Shown: positions 34,442-42,566, counted from the stretch's first letter. The stretch is 48,547 nucleotides of DNA from Mycobacterium simiae (GCF_008370645.1 NZ_VTZN01000016.1:1-48547), one strand, 5' to 3'. Notes: a model not told the origin generated them from the sequence alone. Numbers and translations are program-made.

Positions 34442-35362
34442 TTAGTCTACAGGCTGGTCGGCATGCAGATGCGCGATGGCCATAGCCAGTGTCGGCGCAA
34501 CCGAACATACCTCGATCACAGTGCCCGTATCTTTGGGCGCCACCGTGTCGGTGACCAGCACCCGCCTCAGGTCGAGATCACGTAGTCGGGTGACGGCGGC
34601 ATGTACCAGCAGCCCGTGCGTCGCAGCGACCGCGATGTCTGGCACCGCGCCACGCGACCGCAGCAGCCCGACTGCGGCCTCGATAGTGGCGCCCGTGGTG
34701 ATCATGTCATCGATGATCACCGCCGACCGTCCGCAAACGTCGCCTGCCACATCCAACGCAGCGACTGTTGCACCGCTTTCGCGGTGCTTGCGCACAACCG
34801 CAACTGGGCCGCCCAAGATTCCCGCGTACCGTTCGGCCAGCTTCACCGCTCCCAAATCCGGGGCGACGACCACCGCGCCGTCCGGCAGCGCCGGAGCCAG
34901 CTCACCGGAGAGGGCGGGAACGGCGGTAAGAATTTCGACGGGGATCCGGCACTGCGCCTCCAGGGCCGCAGTGTGTGGATCGACGACGACGAGTCGATCA
35001 GCTCCGGCAGCGGCGATCGCATCGGCGACAACCGCAGAGCCGATGGACTGCCCGGTCGCGGCGCGACGGTCCTGGCGCGCATAACCGAAGTACGGTACGA
35101 CCGCGGTTACCCGTGCGGCACGCGAGCGGCGGCAGGCGTCGAGCAGCAGGAGTAACTCGACGACGTGTTCGTTGACTGGAGGTGCTGTTGGTTGTATGAC
35201 GTAAACATCTTTGCCACAGGCATTTTCGACCGTCGGGTGCAATTCCCCGTCGGGATAACGTGCTAAATCGCAACCGTCGGATTCGACGCCAAGTTGGTTT
35301 GCCACCGCAGAAGCAAACCCGGGATTCGCGCTACCGCCGATGATGCGCAGCACAGCGTTCAT
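34442..35362 (-). CDS. Ribose-phosphate pyrophosphokinase paralogue (PRPP synthetase-like)
   Basis: This 306-aa protein starts at the ATG at 35362 after GAGGAGGTT. It has the PRPP synthetase fold: IIGGSANPGFASAVANQLGV, the CDLARYPDGE segment, FGYARQDRRAATGQSIG (ATP loop), VDPHTAALEAQCRIPVE and the PRPP loop SAVIIDDMITTGATIEAAVG. The family makes PRPP from ribose-5-phosphate and ATP. At 306 aa it is shorter than the housekeeping PrsA (about 326 aa), which is expected elsewhere in the genome, so this is a second, specialised copy. Its place next to a phosphoribosyltransferase fusion and near pncB2 suggests it feeds PRPP to NAD or nucleotide salvage in dormancy. Divergent promoter with the 35574 gene. 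Confidence 0.83.
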   Translation of the reverse strand: MNAVLRIIGGSANPGFASAVANQLGVESDGCDLARYPDGELHPTVENACGKDVYVIQPTAPPVNEHVVELLLLLDACRRSRAARVTAVVPYFGYARQDRRAATGQSIGSAVVADAIAAAGADRLVVVDPHTAALEAQCRIPVEILTAVPALSGELAPALPDGAVVVAPDLGAVKLAERYAGILGGPVAVVRKHRESGATVAALDVAGDVCGRSAVIIDDMITTGATIEAAVGLLRSRGAVPDIAVAATHGLLVHAAVTRLRDLDLRRVLVTDTVAPKDTGTVIEVCSVAPTLAMAIAHLHADQPVD

Positions 35363-35438
35363 CACAACCTCCTCACCAGATGGATCCAGAGTCACCACCG
35401 CCGGCCCACCGGCATTAGGTCAACAAGTCACCGATCTG

Positions 35439-35464
35439 AGAGTCATTGGTCCCAAGGGGACCAA
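35439..35464. promoter_or_regulatory. Palindrome in the divergent promoter region, candidate DosR-type site for the PRPP-synthetase gene
   Basis: A perfect inverted repeat TTGGTCCC-AAG-GGGACCAA lies at 35446-35464. On the minus strand, GGGACCAATGACTCT (35439-35453) matches the DosR core at 10 of 15 positions, 77 nt before the ATG at 35362. The palindrome itself has GGTCCC...GGGACC, the reverse of the DosR half-site order, so another regulator is possible. Confidence 0.4.
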
Positions 35465-35502
35465 GCCGGCAGCCGGCGCACGGCCCTGAACCGCCGTAAC
35501 GA

Positions 35503-35539
35503 GGGACCGTAGTCAATTCGCCAAGGGACCTAATCCCAT
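35503..35539 (+). promoter_or_regulatory. Tandem GGGACC half-sites, candidate DosR promoter of the 35574 gene
   Basis: GGGACCGTAGTCAAT (from 35503) and GGGACCTAATCCCAT (from 35525) stand 22 bp apart, two helical turns, just before the coding sequence. The first matches the palindromic DosR core GGGACTWWAGTCCC at 10 of 14 positions; the second keeps mainly the GGGAC half. The same 22-bp register occurs at 39801/39823. Confidence 0.45.
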
Positions 35540-35573
35540 TCCGGTGAGCACCATATCGCGACACACTCGGCAG

Positions 35574-36914
35574 ATGAGGCTCTTTGACGATCGTCGCGAC
35601 GCGGGTCGCCAGTTGGCTCAGCGTTTATCGTATCTACGCGGCCAGGACGTTGTCGTCCTCGGCCTGCCGCGCGGCGGTATGCCGGTGGCCTACGAGGTCG
35701 CACAAGCGCTGCAGGCACCACTCGACGTACTCGTCGTGCGCAAGCTCGGCGTACCTTTTCAGCCGGAATTGGCCTTTGGCGCCATCGGCGAGGACGGCGT
35801 GCGGGTGCTCAACGAGGGTGTGGTGCGCGAGGCACACCTCGACGGCGACGACATGGAGGTGGTCGAACGCGAGCAGCGGACGGAACTGCGACGCCGCGCG
35901 GAACGCTTCCGCGGCGGGCGTGACCGGATCTCGCCGGCGGGGCGGATTGCCGTGATCGTCGATGATGGCATCGCGACCGGCGCGACGGCCAAGGCAGGTT
36001 GCCAGGTCGCCCGCGCGCACGGGGCAAACACCGTGATCCTGGCCGTTCCGATTGGCCCCGACGACATCGTCGCGCGCTTCGCCGGTTATGCTGACGATGT
36101 CGTGTGCCTACACACGCCGGCGTTTTTCTTCGCCGTCGGACAGGGTTACCGCAACTTCACCCAGACCTCCGACGACGAGGTGGTCGCGCTGCTCGATCAA
36201 GCCGGGACCGACTTTGCCCAGGACGCGGCAATCGACGCGGCCGCTGATCCTGCCCTGCGCGACGAGGAAGTGCGGGTGCGGGCCGGTCCCGTGTCGGTGG
36301 CCGGGCATCTCACTATCCCCGAAAACCCCAGGGGAATCGTAGTTTTCGCGCACGGCAGCGGAAGCAGCCGGCACAGTCCGCGCAATCGCTACGTCGCACA
36401 GGTCTTGAACGGGGCCGGGCTTGCCACGCTGCTGTTCGACTTGCTCACGCCCGAGGAAGAACGCAACCGAGCCAACGTCTTCGACATCGAGCTGCTCGCG
36501 TCCCGACTCGTCGACGTCACCGCCTGGCTGGGCGCCCAACCCGACACCGTATCGCTGCCGGTCGGATACTTCGGCGCAAGCACCGGGGCGGGCGCAGCGC
36601 TGGTCGCGGCCGCCGATCCACGAGTGACGGTGCGGGCGGTGGTGTCCCGCGGCGGTCGGCCTGATCTCGCCGGCCGTTCGCTGGTGAACGTCAAGGCGCC
36701 GACGCTGCTGATCGTGGGTGGGCGCGACGAGCTGGTCCTCGAGCTGAACCGGCGGGCGCAGGCGATGATCCCGGGGCGGTGCGAGCTCACGGTGGTCCCC
36801 GGCGCCACGCACCTGTTCGAAGAACCGGGCACGCTGGAACAGGTCGCGACGTTGGCCCGCGATTGGTTCATCGATCACTTGAGCCGCACCGTCTCAAGCG
36901 ACAGATCGCGCTAG
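35574..36914 (+). CDS. Phosphoribosyltransferase - dienelactone-hydrolase-like fusion (Rv0571c homologue)
   Basis: This 446-aa protein starts at the ATG at 35574 (MRLFDDRRDAGRQLAQRLSY), matching the family start and the length of Rv0571c (about 443 aa). A GTG at 35544 would add 10 residues. Residues 1 to about 215 are a type I phosphoribosyltransferase: VVVLGLPRGGMPVAYEVA, LDVLVVRKLGVPFQPELAFG and the PRPP loop IAVIVDDGIATGATAKAG. Residues about 225-446 are an alpha/beta hydrolase: IVVFAHGSGSSRHSPRN (oxyanion), GYFGASTGAGAAL (nucleophile Ser), VGGRDELV (acid), GATHLFEEPG (His). The substrates are unknown. It is the first gene of a three-gene unit with archease (6-nt gap) and rtcB, under candidate tandem DosR half-sites. 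Confidence 0.88.
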   Translation: MRLFDDRRDAGRQLAQRLSYLRGQDVVVLGLPRGGMPVAYEVAQALQAPLDVLVVRKLGVPFQPELAFGAIGEDGVRVLNEGVVREAHLDGDDMEVVEREQRTELRRRAERFRGGRDRISPAGRIAVIVDDGIATGATAKAGCQVARAHGANTVILAVPIGPDDIVARFAGYADDVVCLHTPAFFFAVGQGYRNFTQTSDDEVVALLDQAGTDFAQDAAIDAAADPALRDEEVRVRAGPVSVAGHLTIPENPRGIVVFAHGSGSSRHSPRNRYVAQVLNGAGLATLLFDLLTPEEERNRANVFDIELLASRLVDVTAWLGAQPDTVSLPVGYFGASTGAGAALVAAADPRVTVRAVVSRGGRPDLAGRSLVNVKAPTLLIVGGRDELVLELNRRAQAMIPGRCELTVVPGATHLFEEPGTLEQVATLARDWFIDHLSRTVSSDRSR

Positions 36915-36920
36915 CAGGCC

Positions 36921-37352
36921 ATGGCGGACAACGCAGCGGGACATCGAAGCGTCCCGCACACCGCAGATCTGCGGATCGAAGCATGGGCGCCCACCCGCGA
37001 AGGGTGCATTCGCCAAGCGGTGCTGGGCGCGGTGGAAAGCTTCCTGGATACCGGATCGGCTAAGTCGACCGAGGCACCTCAGACTCGCCGACGCCGGATC
37101 ACCGCAGACACCGACGCCGACCTGCTGGTCGCCGCCTTGGAGGAAGTCATCTACCTGTTGGACACGACGGGTGAGGCTCCGGCCGACGTCAGGCTGAGCG
37201 CGGCTGACGGCAGTGTCGAAATGACATTGGCGATGGTGGATGCCAGCACCGTCGCTCAGCTAGGTGCGGTGCCAAAGGCGGTGTCACTCAACGATCTTCA
37301 GCTAGCACATGGCGATCCTGGCTGGCGGTGCTCGGTAACTCTGGACGTCTGA
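36921..37352 (+). CDS. Archease (RtcB activator; Rv2630 homologue)
   Basis: This 143-aa archease starts RSVPHTADLRIEAWAPTREG, the family N-terminus with the metal-binding His and Asp. ADTDADLLVAALEEVIYLLD follows, then a C-terminal block with AVSLNDLQLAHGDPGWRCSV and the terminal LDV of the active end. Archease helps RtcB attach GMP and turn over during RNA ligation. It sits 6 nt after the phosphoribosyltransferase-hydrolase gene and 12 nt before rtcB, so all three are surely co-transcribed. The M. tuberculosis counterpart belongs to the DosR regulon. Confidence 0.9.
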   Translation: MADNAAGHRSVPHTADLRIEAWAPTREGCIRQAVLGAVESFLDTGSAKSTEAPQTRRRRITADTDADLLVAALEEVIYLLDTTGEAPADVRLSAADGSVEMTLAMVDASTVAQLGAVPKAVSLNDLQLAHGDPGWRCSVTLDV

Positions 37353-37364
37353 CGGAGCGACCGC

Positions 37365-38786
37365 ATGAAACTCATCGAGGAGACACCATACCGGTTCCGC
37401 ATCGAAAAGGAGGGCGCGATGCGGGTGCCTGGGATCGTGTTCGCATCCCGCGCACTGCTCCCCGACGTCCCCGAAGACATGGCTCTGACCCAGGTGGCCA
37501 ACGTGGCGACACTGCCGGGCATCGTCCGGGCCGCGTTTGCGATGCCCGACGTGCACTGGGGATACGGTTTTCCGATCGGCGGTGTCGCGGCAACGGATGT
37601 CGACAACGGCGGGGTGGTCTCGCCTGGTGGCGTGGGATTTGACATATCGTGCGGCGTCCGGCTGCTGGCAAGCCGGGAACTGCACCGCGACCACCTGCAG
37701 CCACGCCTGCGCGCCCTGATGGATGACCTCGATCGGGAAATACCGCGCGGAGTCGGCACCAAGGGTGTGTGGCAGTTGCCCAATCGCGCTGTGCTACAAC
37801 AGGTCCTCACCGGCGGCGCCCGGTTCGCGGTGGAGCAGGGGCACGGCGTCGCACCGGACTTGCAACGCTGCGAAGACGGCGGCGTACTCGCCGGGGCCGA
37901 TGCGGCGACGGTCAGTGACCGGGCGATCGAACGCGGGCTTGGGCAAATCGGCAGCCTCGGCTCTGGCAACCACTTCCTCGAGGTACAGGCCGTCGATCGC
38001 ATCTACGACCGCGCTGCCGCCGAACGGATGGGACTAAATGAGGGCACCGTGTGCGTGATGATCCATACCGGATCCCGGGGCCTGGGGCATCAGATTTGTA
38101 CCGATCATGTGCACCAGATGGAACATGCCATGCGCCGCTTCGGCATCGAGGTGCCCGATCGCCAGCTGGCATGTGTACCAGTCCAGTCCACCGAGGGACA
38201 GGCATACCTGGCAGCGATGGCCGCCGCGGCCAACTACGGACGCGCCAATCGTCAACTGCTTACCGAGGCAACCCGCCGCGTGTTCCAACGGCAAGCCTCG
38301 ACGGCGTTGGACGTCCTGTACGACGTGTCACACAACCTGGCCAAGCTCGAAAAGCACCTGATCGACGGCCAGCTGCGCACCGTCTGCGTGCACCGCAAGG
38401 GCGCGACCCGCTCGCTGCCGCCGCACCACCCCGAACTACCCGCCGACTTGTCGGAGGTCGGCCAGCCGGTGCTGATACCTGGCACGATGGGGACTGCCTC
38501 CTACGTGCTGGCGGGAGTGCCGGACAACCCGGCGTTCTTCTCGACGGCGCACGGCGCCGGACGAGTGCAAAGTCGCCACCAGGCCGCCCGTCACACCAAC
38601 GCGGACATGCTACGCAAAGGTCTGGAACAGGCCGGCATCCTCGTTCGCGGCAGCTCTCGGCGCGGACTGGCCGAAGAAAAACCCGAAGCATACAAGGACA
38701 TTGACGCCGTCATCGAGACCAGCCACCGCGCCGGGCTGGCGCGCAAGGTCGCGCGCCTCATACCGCTCGGAGTCGTCAAGGGCTGA
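37365..38786 (+). CDS. rtcB: RNA-splicing/repair ligase RtcB (Rv2631 homologue)
   Basis: This 473-aa ligase joins RNA 2',3'-cyclic phosphate or 3'-phosphate ends to 5'-OH ends with Mn2+ and GTP. Signatures are [39 protein letters not shown] (metal-binding Asp and Cys), [36 protein letters not shown] and [14 protein letters not shown], which holds the histidine that takes GMP. The ATG at 37365 lies 12 nt after archease. Length is normal for the family. In the dormancy locus it would repair RNAs cut by stress endonucleases such as MazF, VapC or PrrC-type toxins. Confidence 0.94.
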   Translation: MKLIEETPYRFRIEKEGAMRVPGIVFASRALLPDVPEDMALTQVANVATLPGIVRAAFAMPDVHWGYGFPIGGVAATDVDNGGVVSPGGVGFDISCGVRLLASRELHRDHLQPRLRALMDDLDREIPRGVGTKGVWQLPNRAVLQQVLTGGARFAVEQGHGVAPDLQRCEDGGVLAGADAATVSDRAIERGLGQIGSLGSGNHFLEVQAVDRIYDRAAAERMGLNEGTVCVMIHTGSRGLGHQICTDHVHQMEHAMRRFGIEVPDRQLACVPVQSTEGQAYLAAMAAAANYGRANRQLLTEATRRVFQRQASTALDVLYDVSHNLAKLEKHLIDGQLRTVCVHRKGATRSLPPHHPELPADLSEVGQPVLIPGTMGTASYVLAGVPDNPAFFSTAHGAGRVQSRHQAARHTNADMLRKGLEQAGILVRGSSRRGLAEEKPEAYKDIDAVIETSHRAGLARKVARLIPLGVVKG

Positions 38787-38856
38787 CTTAGTGGTCGCAC
38801 TCGTAGGTTCGTCGGGAGTCGGTCTGTCATGAGGCCAGCGTTTACCCAACACCCAT

Positions 38857-38913
38857 CGAGATCGACGCCAGCGCGGGAAAGTGCGAGAAGGTGTGACGCT
38901 AACGTCGATCTCG
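38857..38913. terminator. Large hairpin between convergent rtcB and the Rv0079-like gene
   Basis: CGAGATCGACG (38857-38867) pairs perfectly with CGTCGATCTCG (38903-38913). After a 2-nt mismatch the stem continues AGCG/CGCT, leaving a loop of about 23 nt. It sits in the convergent gap (38787-38961), so a bidirectional terminator is likely, though no T-tract follows. It might also be a dispersed palindromic repeat of mycobacterial genomes. Confidence 0.55.
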
Positions 38914-38961
38914 GCGCTAGGACCGTGATCCCACCCCCGACGAACTTGCGGGCGAGACCAG

Positions 38962-39765
38962 CTAGCCCGCGGGCGTCAGCAACCCATAATTCCCGTCGTA
39001 GCGGTGGTAGAGCACGCCGGCGCGGCCCTCGGCGGCATCGATGAAGAACAGGAACGGCAGGCCCAGCAAGCCCAGCCGGTCGGTGGCTTCCTCGACGGTC
39101 AGACAGGGCGCTGGTTGTGGGCTGATGGTCACGGGCAGCTCGAACGGGCTCAGCTGATCGGCTGGCGCAGGCGCGACTAGAGCCAGGCGATATTCGCTCG
39201 GACCACCCCGGTAGAGCACACCTGCGCTGCCGGTGCCTTGCTCGGTGAACAGGTGAAAGTCGTAGTCGAGCAGATTCATCTCCAGGGCGGCCTCGTCTAC
39301 CGTGCAGGGCGCCATGGTGAACGACTTGCGCCGGATAATGCTGCGTTCATCCGCCGGACGCGGAAAGTATCCGGGTCGGTGGGTGGGCTCGGATTCGTGG
39401 CGCCACTCATGCGAAACCGCCTCGGGTTGACCGCCTCGTCGCGATTCCCAGTGTTGGGCCACTCGTTCCAGCCGGTGCCGCAACCGCGCCTCGAGCCGAT
39501 CGATCGCTTCGTGTGCGGTCTCACCCTCCACTTGGGCACGGACTAGCCGACCATCGACGTCGAGATTGGCCTGAGCGACCACGGGGCGCTGCACCGCCGG
39601 ATCGCGATGCTGGGTGAGCCTGATCCGGGCATGCAGCACTGGACGGTGGGTAAGGCGCCCGAGCTGGCCGATCTTGGTGCGCGCATAATCGGCTGCGCCG
39701 GGAAACTCACCGCGGGTGGTGACGTCGACATCGACGATTGATGGCAAATCTGTTTCGTGGCGCAT
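38962..39765 (-). CDS. Rv0079-like dormancy-associated ribosome/translation inhibitor
   Basis: This protein is 267 aa from the ATG at 39765, which follows AAGGAGTCC; M. tuberculosis Rv0079 is about 273 aa. The open frame extends further upstream into nrdZ sequence and is rejected there. Residues about 5-110 resemble the HPF/RaiA (S30AE) fold: VDVTTRGEFPGAADYARTKI, PVLHARIRLTQHRDPAVQRP, ANLDVDGRLVRAQVEGETAHEAID. Two repeated C-terminal domains (about 150-205 and 210-267) share the pattern 'FLF/HLFTEQGTGSAGVLYRGG' and 'FLFFIDAAEGRAGVLYHRYDG', as in the HPF C-terminal domain. The predicted action is ribosome binding in dormancy. Two DosR-like boxes lie just upstream. Confidence 0.88.
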   Translation of the reverse strand: MRHETDLPSIVDVDVTTRGEFPGAADYARTKIGQLGRLTHRPVLHARIRLTQHRDPAVQRPVVAQANLDVDGRLVRAQVEGETAHEAIDRLEARLRHRLERVAQHWESRRGGQPEAVSHEWRHESEPTHRPGYFPRPADERSIIRRKSFTMAPCTVDEAALEMNLLDYDFHLFTEQGTGSAGVLYRGGPSEYRLALVAPAPADQLSPFELPVTISPQPAPCLTVEEATDRLGLLGLPFLFFIDAAEGRAGVLYHRYDGNYGLLTPAG

Positions 39766-39800
39766 GGACTCCTTACTACGCCGCGCTTCTGGATGCGGGC

Positions 39801-39837
39801 AGGGCCAAAAGTCATCGCGGACCAGACGGAAAGTCCC
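39801..39837 (-). promoter_or_regulatory. Tandem DosR-like boxes upstream of the Rv0079-like gene
   Basis: On the minus strand, ATGACTTTTGGCCCT (39801-39815) matches GGGACTTTNGGCCCT at 13 of 15 positions, and GGGACTTTCCGTCTG (39823-39837) at 11 of 15. They are exactly 22 bp apart, and the nearer one is 36 nt from the ATG. They lie in the 77-nt gap after nrdZ, so this gene can be driven separately from the Rv0569-nrdZ transcript. Confidence 0.75.
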
Positions 39838-39842
39838 CCGCC

Positions 39843-41933
39843 TCAGAACTCGCAGGTTCGCCCCACGCAGCCGCCGCTGAACTCCGTGTCGGCCTGGGCC
39901 AGTACCGGTTCCGGCGCGGCGTAGGACAAGACCTGTCCTTGCCGGCTGCCGTAGCGGTAGACAGTGATGCCCTTGACTTTGGCCTTCCAGGCAGCCAGAT
40001 AGATGGCGCGGACGTCGTCCACCGTGGCGGCTGCGGGCAGGTTCACTGTCTTGGACACCGCGGCGTCGACGTGGCGCTGCACCGCGGCCTGCATGCGCAA
40101 GTGCCACTGCGGCGCGATCTCCGCTGCGGTCGGGAAAGCCGCACGCACCTCCGCGGGCAGCTGCAGATAGCCGCGCACTCCCCCACGCTGTGCGATCTCG
40201 GCGATCAGCTCGTCGCTGTAGAAGCCCCGATCGCGGGCCAGCCGGTCGAAGCAGGGGTTGACCTCCAGCAGGTGCCTGCCGACGATGGCGCGGGTAAAGG
40301 CGATGGCGAACATCGGCTCGATCCCGGCGGTGGTACCGGCGATCAGCGAGATGGTGCCGGTCGGGGCGACGGAGATGAGCTGTGCGTTGCGCTGGGGCCC
40401 CGACTGCGCCAATCGGCTATCGGGGAACGCCGGGAATGAGCCGCGTTCTTCGGCGAGCCGGGTGGACGCCTTGCGCGCCTGCTGCTGGATGCGGCGCACG
40501 ATGCGGCCGGCCAACTGCACGGCTTCGTCGCTGTCGTACGGAATACTCAGTGCGGCAAGCAGCTCCGCCAAACCCATCACTCCCAGCCCGATCTTGCGGG
40601 TGGCGCGGGCGGCGTCGGCCAGCTCGGCAAAGGGATAGCGGCTGACATCGATGACGTCGTCGAGGAAGCGCACGGCCACTTCGGTGACTTCACTGAGCCG
40701 GTCCCAGTCGACCCGACGATCGGTGATCATCCGGGCGAGATTGATGGAGCCGAGGTTGCATGACTCGTACGGCCGCAGCGGAACCTCACCGCACGGGTTG
40801 GTCGCCTCGATTCGGCCTCGTCCCGGCACCGGATTGGCTCGATTGATGGTGTCGAGAAACACCAGTCCGGGATCGCCGCAGCCATGCGCGGCTTCGCAGA
40901 TGGCGTCGAACAGTTCGACGGCCGGCATCCGCGCGACCGCCCGGCCGGTGCGCGGATTGACCAGGCGATGTGTTCCGTTGTGTTCGACGGCGCGCAGGAA
41001 CGTGTCGTTGACTCCTACTGATAGGTTGAATTGTGTTAAGGCGCTTGGTGATTCTGGTTTCGCAGTGATGAAGTCGTAGATATCCGGGTGGGAGGCGTCC
41101 AGCACGGCCATGCAGGCGCCGCGTCGCCGACCGCCCATTGAGACGACGCCGGCGGCGGTGTCGTACAGCCGCAGAAACGACACCGGTCCGCTGGCTGTGC
41201 CGCTCGTGGTGGCCACCCGGTCCCCGGCGGGTCGCAGGTGGCTGAACGCATATCCGGTGCCGCCGCCGGCCCGTTGGATCTCGGCGGCCTGGCCAAGCGT
41301 GGTGAAGATCGACCGCAGCGAATCCTCAACCGGCAGCACAAAACACCCGGCGAGCAGGCCGAGGTCGGTGCCGGAGTTCATTAGGGTGGGGGAATTCGGC
41401 AGGAATTCGAGCTTGCGCAGCAATGTCCCGAACCGTTCAACCCACTGCGCCGACGACCCGGACCGGTACTGGTCCTCAGCTGCCGCAACATGCCGCGCCG
41501 CCCGGTCCATCATCTCGCCGGTCGACTCGGTGGGCCGGCCCTGCTCGTCGCGCAGCAGATAGCGTTCCCGTAGTACCGTCACCGCCGCCAGGTTCAGCTT
41601 CAATTCGTCACGCACACCCAGCAACGCCTTGGCCGTGCGCAGTTCGGCATGCCGCTGCCGGTAGATGATGTATGCCCGAGCAACGTCGTCGAGACCGGCT
41701 TCCCCCAGCCGCGCCTCGACGAAATCCTGAATGCGCTCAACTGGCGCAATTGAGGTGCCCAGTGCGTCGGCGACGGCCCTGGCCACCGTACTCGGCACAT
41801 CGGGATCGTCGTTTGCAACCTCACGGGCGGCCCGGGCCACCGCGTTCTCGATGCGCGTGATGTCGAAAGGCGCCACCGTTCCATCGCGCCGCCGGACTTG
41901 GGCCGGCCACCCGGTTTTTGCCGCCGGCTTCAT
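39843..41933 (-). CDS. nrdZ: Vitamin B12-dependent class II ribonucleotide reductase NrdZ
   Basis: This 696-aa enzyme (M. tuberculosis NrdZ about 692 aa) makes deoxyribonucleotides without oxygen, using adenosylcobalamin. The N-terminal ATP-cone is VRRRDGTVAPFDITRIENAV. Catalytic-barrel marks are SPTLMNSGTDLGLLAGCFVL (substrate-side Cys), SMGGRRRGACMAVLDASHPD, the NPCGEVPLRPYESCNLGSIN active site (Cys, Glu) and VAPTGTISLIAGTTAGIEPM. The C-terminus GGCVGRTCEF carries the shuttle cysteines for thioredoxin. It follows the Rv0569 homologue by 18 nt and is probably co-transcribed from the DosR-like box at 42299. This fits dNTP supply for repair in hypoxia. Confidence 0.95.
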   Translation of the reverse strand: MKPAAKTGWPAQVRRRDGTVAPFDITRIENAVARAAREVANDDPDVPSTVARAVADALGTSIAPVERIQDFVEARLGEAGLDDVARAYIIYRQRHAELRTAKALLGVRDELKLNLAAVTVLRERYLLRDEQGRPTESTGEMMDRAARHVAAAEDQYRSGSSAQWVERFGTLLRKLEFLPNSPTLMNSGTDLGLLAGCFVLPVEDSLRSIFTTLGQAAEIQRAGGGTGYAFSHLRPAGDRVATTSGTASGPVSFLRLYDTAAGVVSMGGRRRGACMAVLDASHPDIYDFITAKPESPSALTQFNLSVGVNDTFLRAVEHNGTHRLVNPRTGRAVARMPAVELFDAICEAAHGCGDPGLVFLDTINRANPVPGRGRIEATNPCGEVPLRPYESCNLGSINLARMITDRRVDWDRLSEVTEVAVRFLDDVIDVSRYPFAELADAARATRKIGLGVMGLAELLAALSIPYDSDEAVQLAGRIVRRIQQQARKASTRLAEERGSFPAFPDSRLAQSGPQRNAQLISVAPTGTISLIAGTTAGIEPMFAIAFTRAIVGRHLLEVNPCFDRLARDRGFYSDELIAEIAQRGGVRGYLQLPAEVRAAFPTAAEIAPQWHLRMQAAVQRHVDAAVSKTVNLPAAATVDDVRAIYLAAWKAKVKGITVYRYGSRQGQVLSYAAPEPVLAQADTEFSGGCVGRTCEF

Positions 41934-41951
41934 TGCCCGAGCTGAAACCGC

Positions 41952-42218
41952 CTAGGTGCTGTTGCCATGAAGAATCGCCGACTGCACCGCGCCGAACCGG
42001 TGTTGTGCGCGCTCGTCGGCTGCCTTCTGCTCTGCTGCGGTGACGACCATCGCGTCTGGACCTGGAACCACCGTGGCCTCGTGGTCGCTGTCCAGCCAGC
42101 GCACGACATACGGCGGCGAGCCGTCGGTTGAATGCACCTCAATGATCAGCCCCCGATGATCCGGCCGGTCTACGGCACCCCCTTTGACCACCAGCCAATC
42201 TCCGACCTTTGCCTTCAT
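41952..42218 (-). CDS. DUF1918 protein, Rv0569 homologue
   Basis: This 88-aa protein starts MKAKVGDWLVVKGGAVDRPD and has the DUF1918 core HRGLIIEVHSTDGSPPYVVR, then WLDSDHEATVVPGPDAMVV. It is nearly identical in layout and equal in length to M. tuberculosis Rv0569, a DosR-regulon protein. The SH3-like fold suggests a binding protein, but the role is unknown. AGGAGG stands better spaced (6 nt) from an ATG at 42224, two codons upstream, so the true start may be there (MQMKAK). It is 18 nt before nrdZ, so the two form an operon. Confidence 0.93.
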   Translation of the reverse strand: MKAKVGDWLVVKGGAVDRPDHRGLIIEVHSTDGSPPYVVRWLDSDHEATVVPGPDAMVVTAAEQKAADERAQHRFGAVQSAILHGNST

Positions 42219-42298
42219 TTGCATCCCCTTCCTCCTGGGCGACTCAATCCTGACCACTTCCGTCGCGTTGGCGCCAGGGCAGTAGGCCATCAGCTCCG

Positions 42299-42313
42299 GT
42301 GGCCAAAGGTCCC
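42299..42313 (-). promoter_or_regulatory. DosR-like box upstream of the Rv0569 homologue and nrdZ
   Basis: On the minus strand, GGGACCTTTGGCCAC matches GGGACTTTNGGCCCT at 12 of 15 positions, 81 nt before the ATG at 42218. Rv0569 and nrdZ are DosR targets in M. tuberculosis, which supports the reading. A small palindrome GTCCC-T-GGGAC overlaps its distal end. Confidence 0.65.
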
Positions 42314-42344
42314 TGGGACGCACAGTTGCGATGGGGCTGCGGCA

Positions 42345-42566
42345 TCATTGCCATTTCAGATCATCGTCGACTGGTTCGACATGGTCGTCGCGCTCAGCCG
42401 CCGCGCGGGTGTCAATCGTGACCTCCTGCCAATACGACGGGCTGTAGAGATGAATATCTTTGCCGCTGACGACCTTTAGCACACCGCCGTCGAGCACTTC
42501 ATACGTGACGCCGTCGGGGAACTCGGCATCCTCGTCGCGGTCTCGAATCTGTATCCAGATTTTCAT
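42345..42566 (-). CDS. Small hypothetical protein, 73 aa
   Basis: This 73-aa acidic protein starts at the ATG at 42566: MKIWIQIRDRDEDAEFPDGV, then TYEVLDGGVLKVVSGKDIHL, YSPSYWQEVTID. The beta-strand-rich N-terminus followed by an acidic tail ending DDDLKWQ looks like a genuine small protein. GCAGGAACTG lies upstream of the ATG as a possible ribosome site. It lies 31 nt upstream of the DosR-like box and 71 nt downstream of the TB27.3 gene on the same strand. The family is not recognised. Confidence 0.6.
   Translation of the reverse strand: MKIWIQIRDRDEDAEFPDGVTYEVLDGGVLKVVSGKDIHLYSPSYWQEVTIDTRAAAERDDHVEPVDDDLKWQ

Noticed and set aside
35446..35464. TTGGTCCC/GGGACCAA palindrome taken as a canonical DosR box
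   Set aside because: The half-sites are in the reverse order (GGTCCC...GGGACC) compared with DosR (GGGAC...GTCCC). Kept only as a candidate regulatory palindrome.
39766..40107. Upstream extension of the Rv0079-like frame
   Set aside because: It runs antisense-frame-like through nrdZ coding sequence and the DosR boxes. The ATG at 39765 has AAGGAG and fits the family length.
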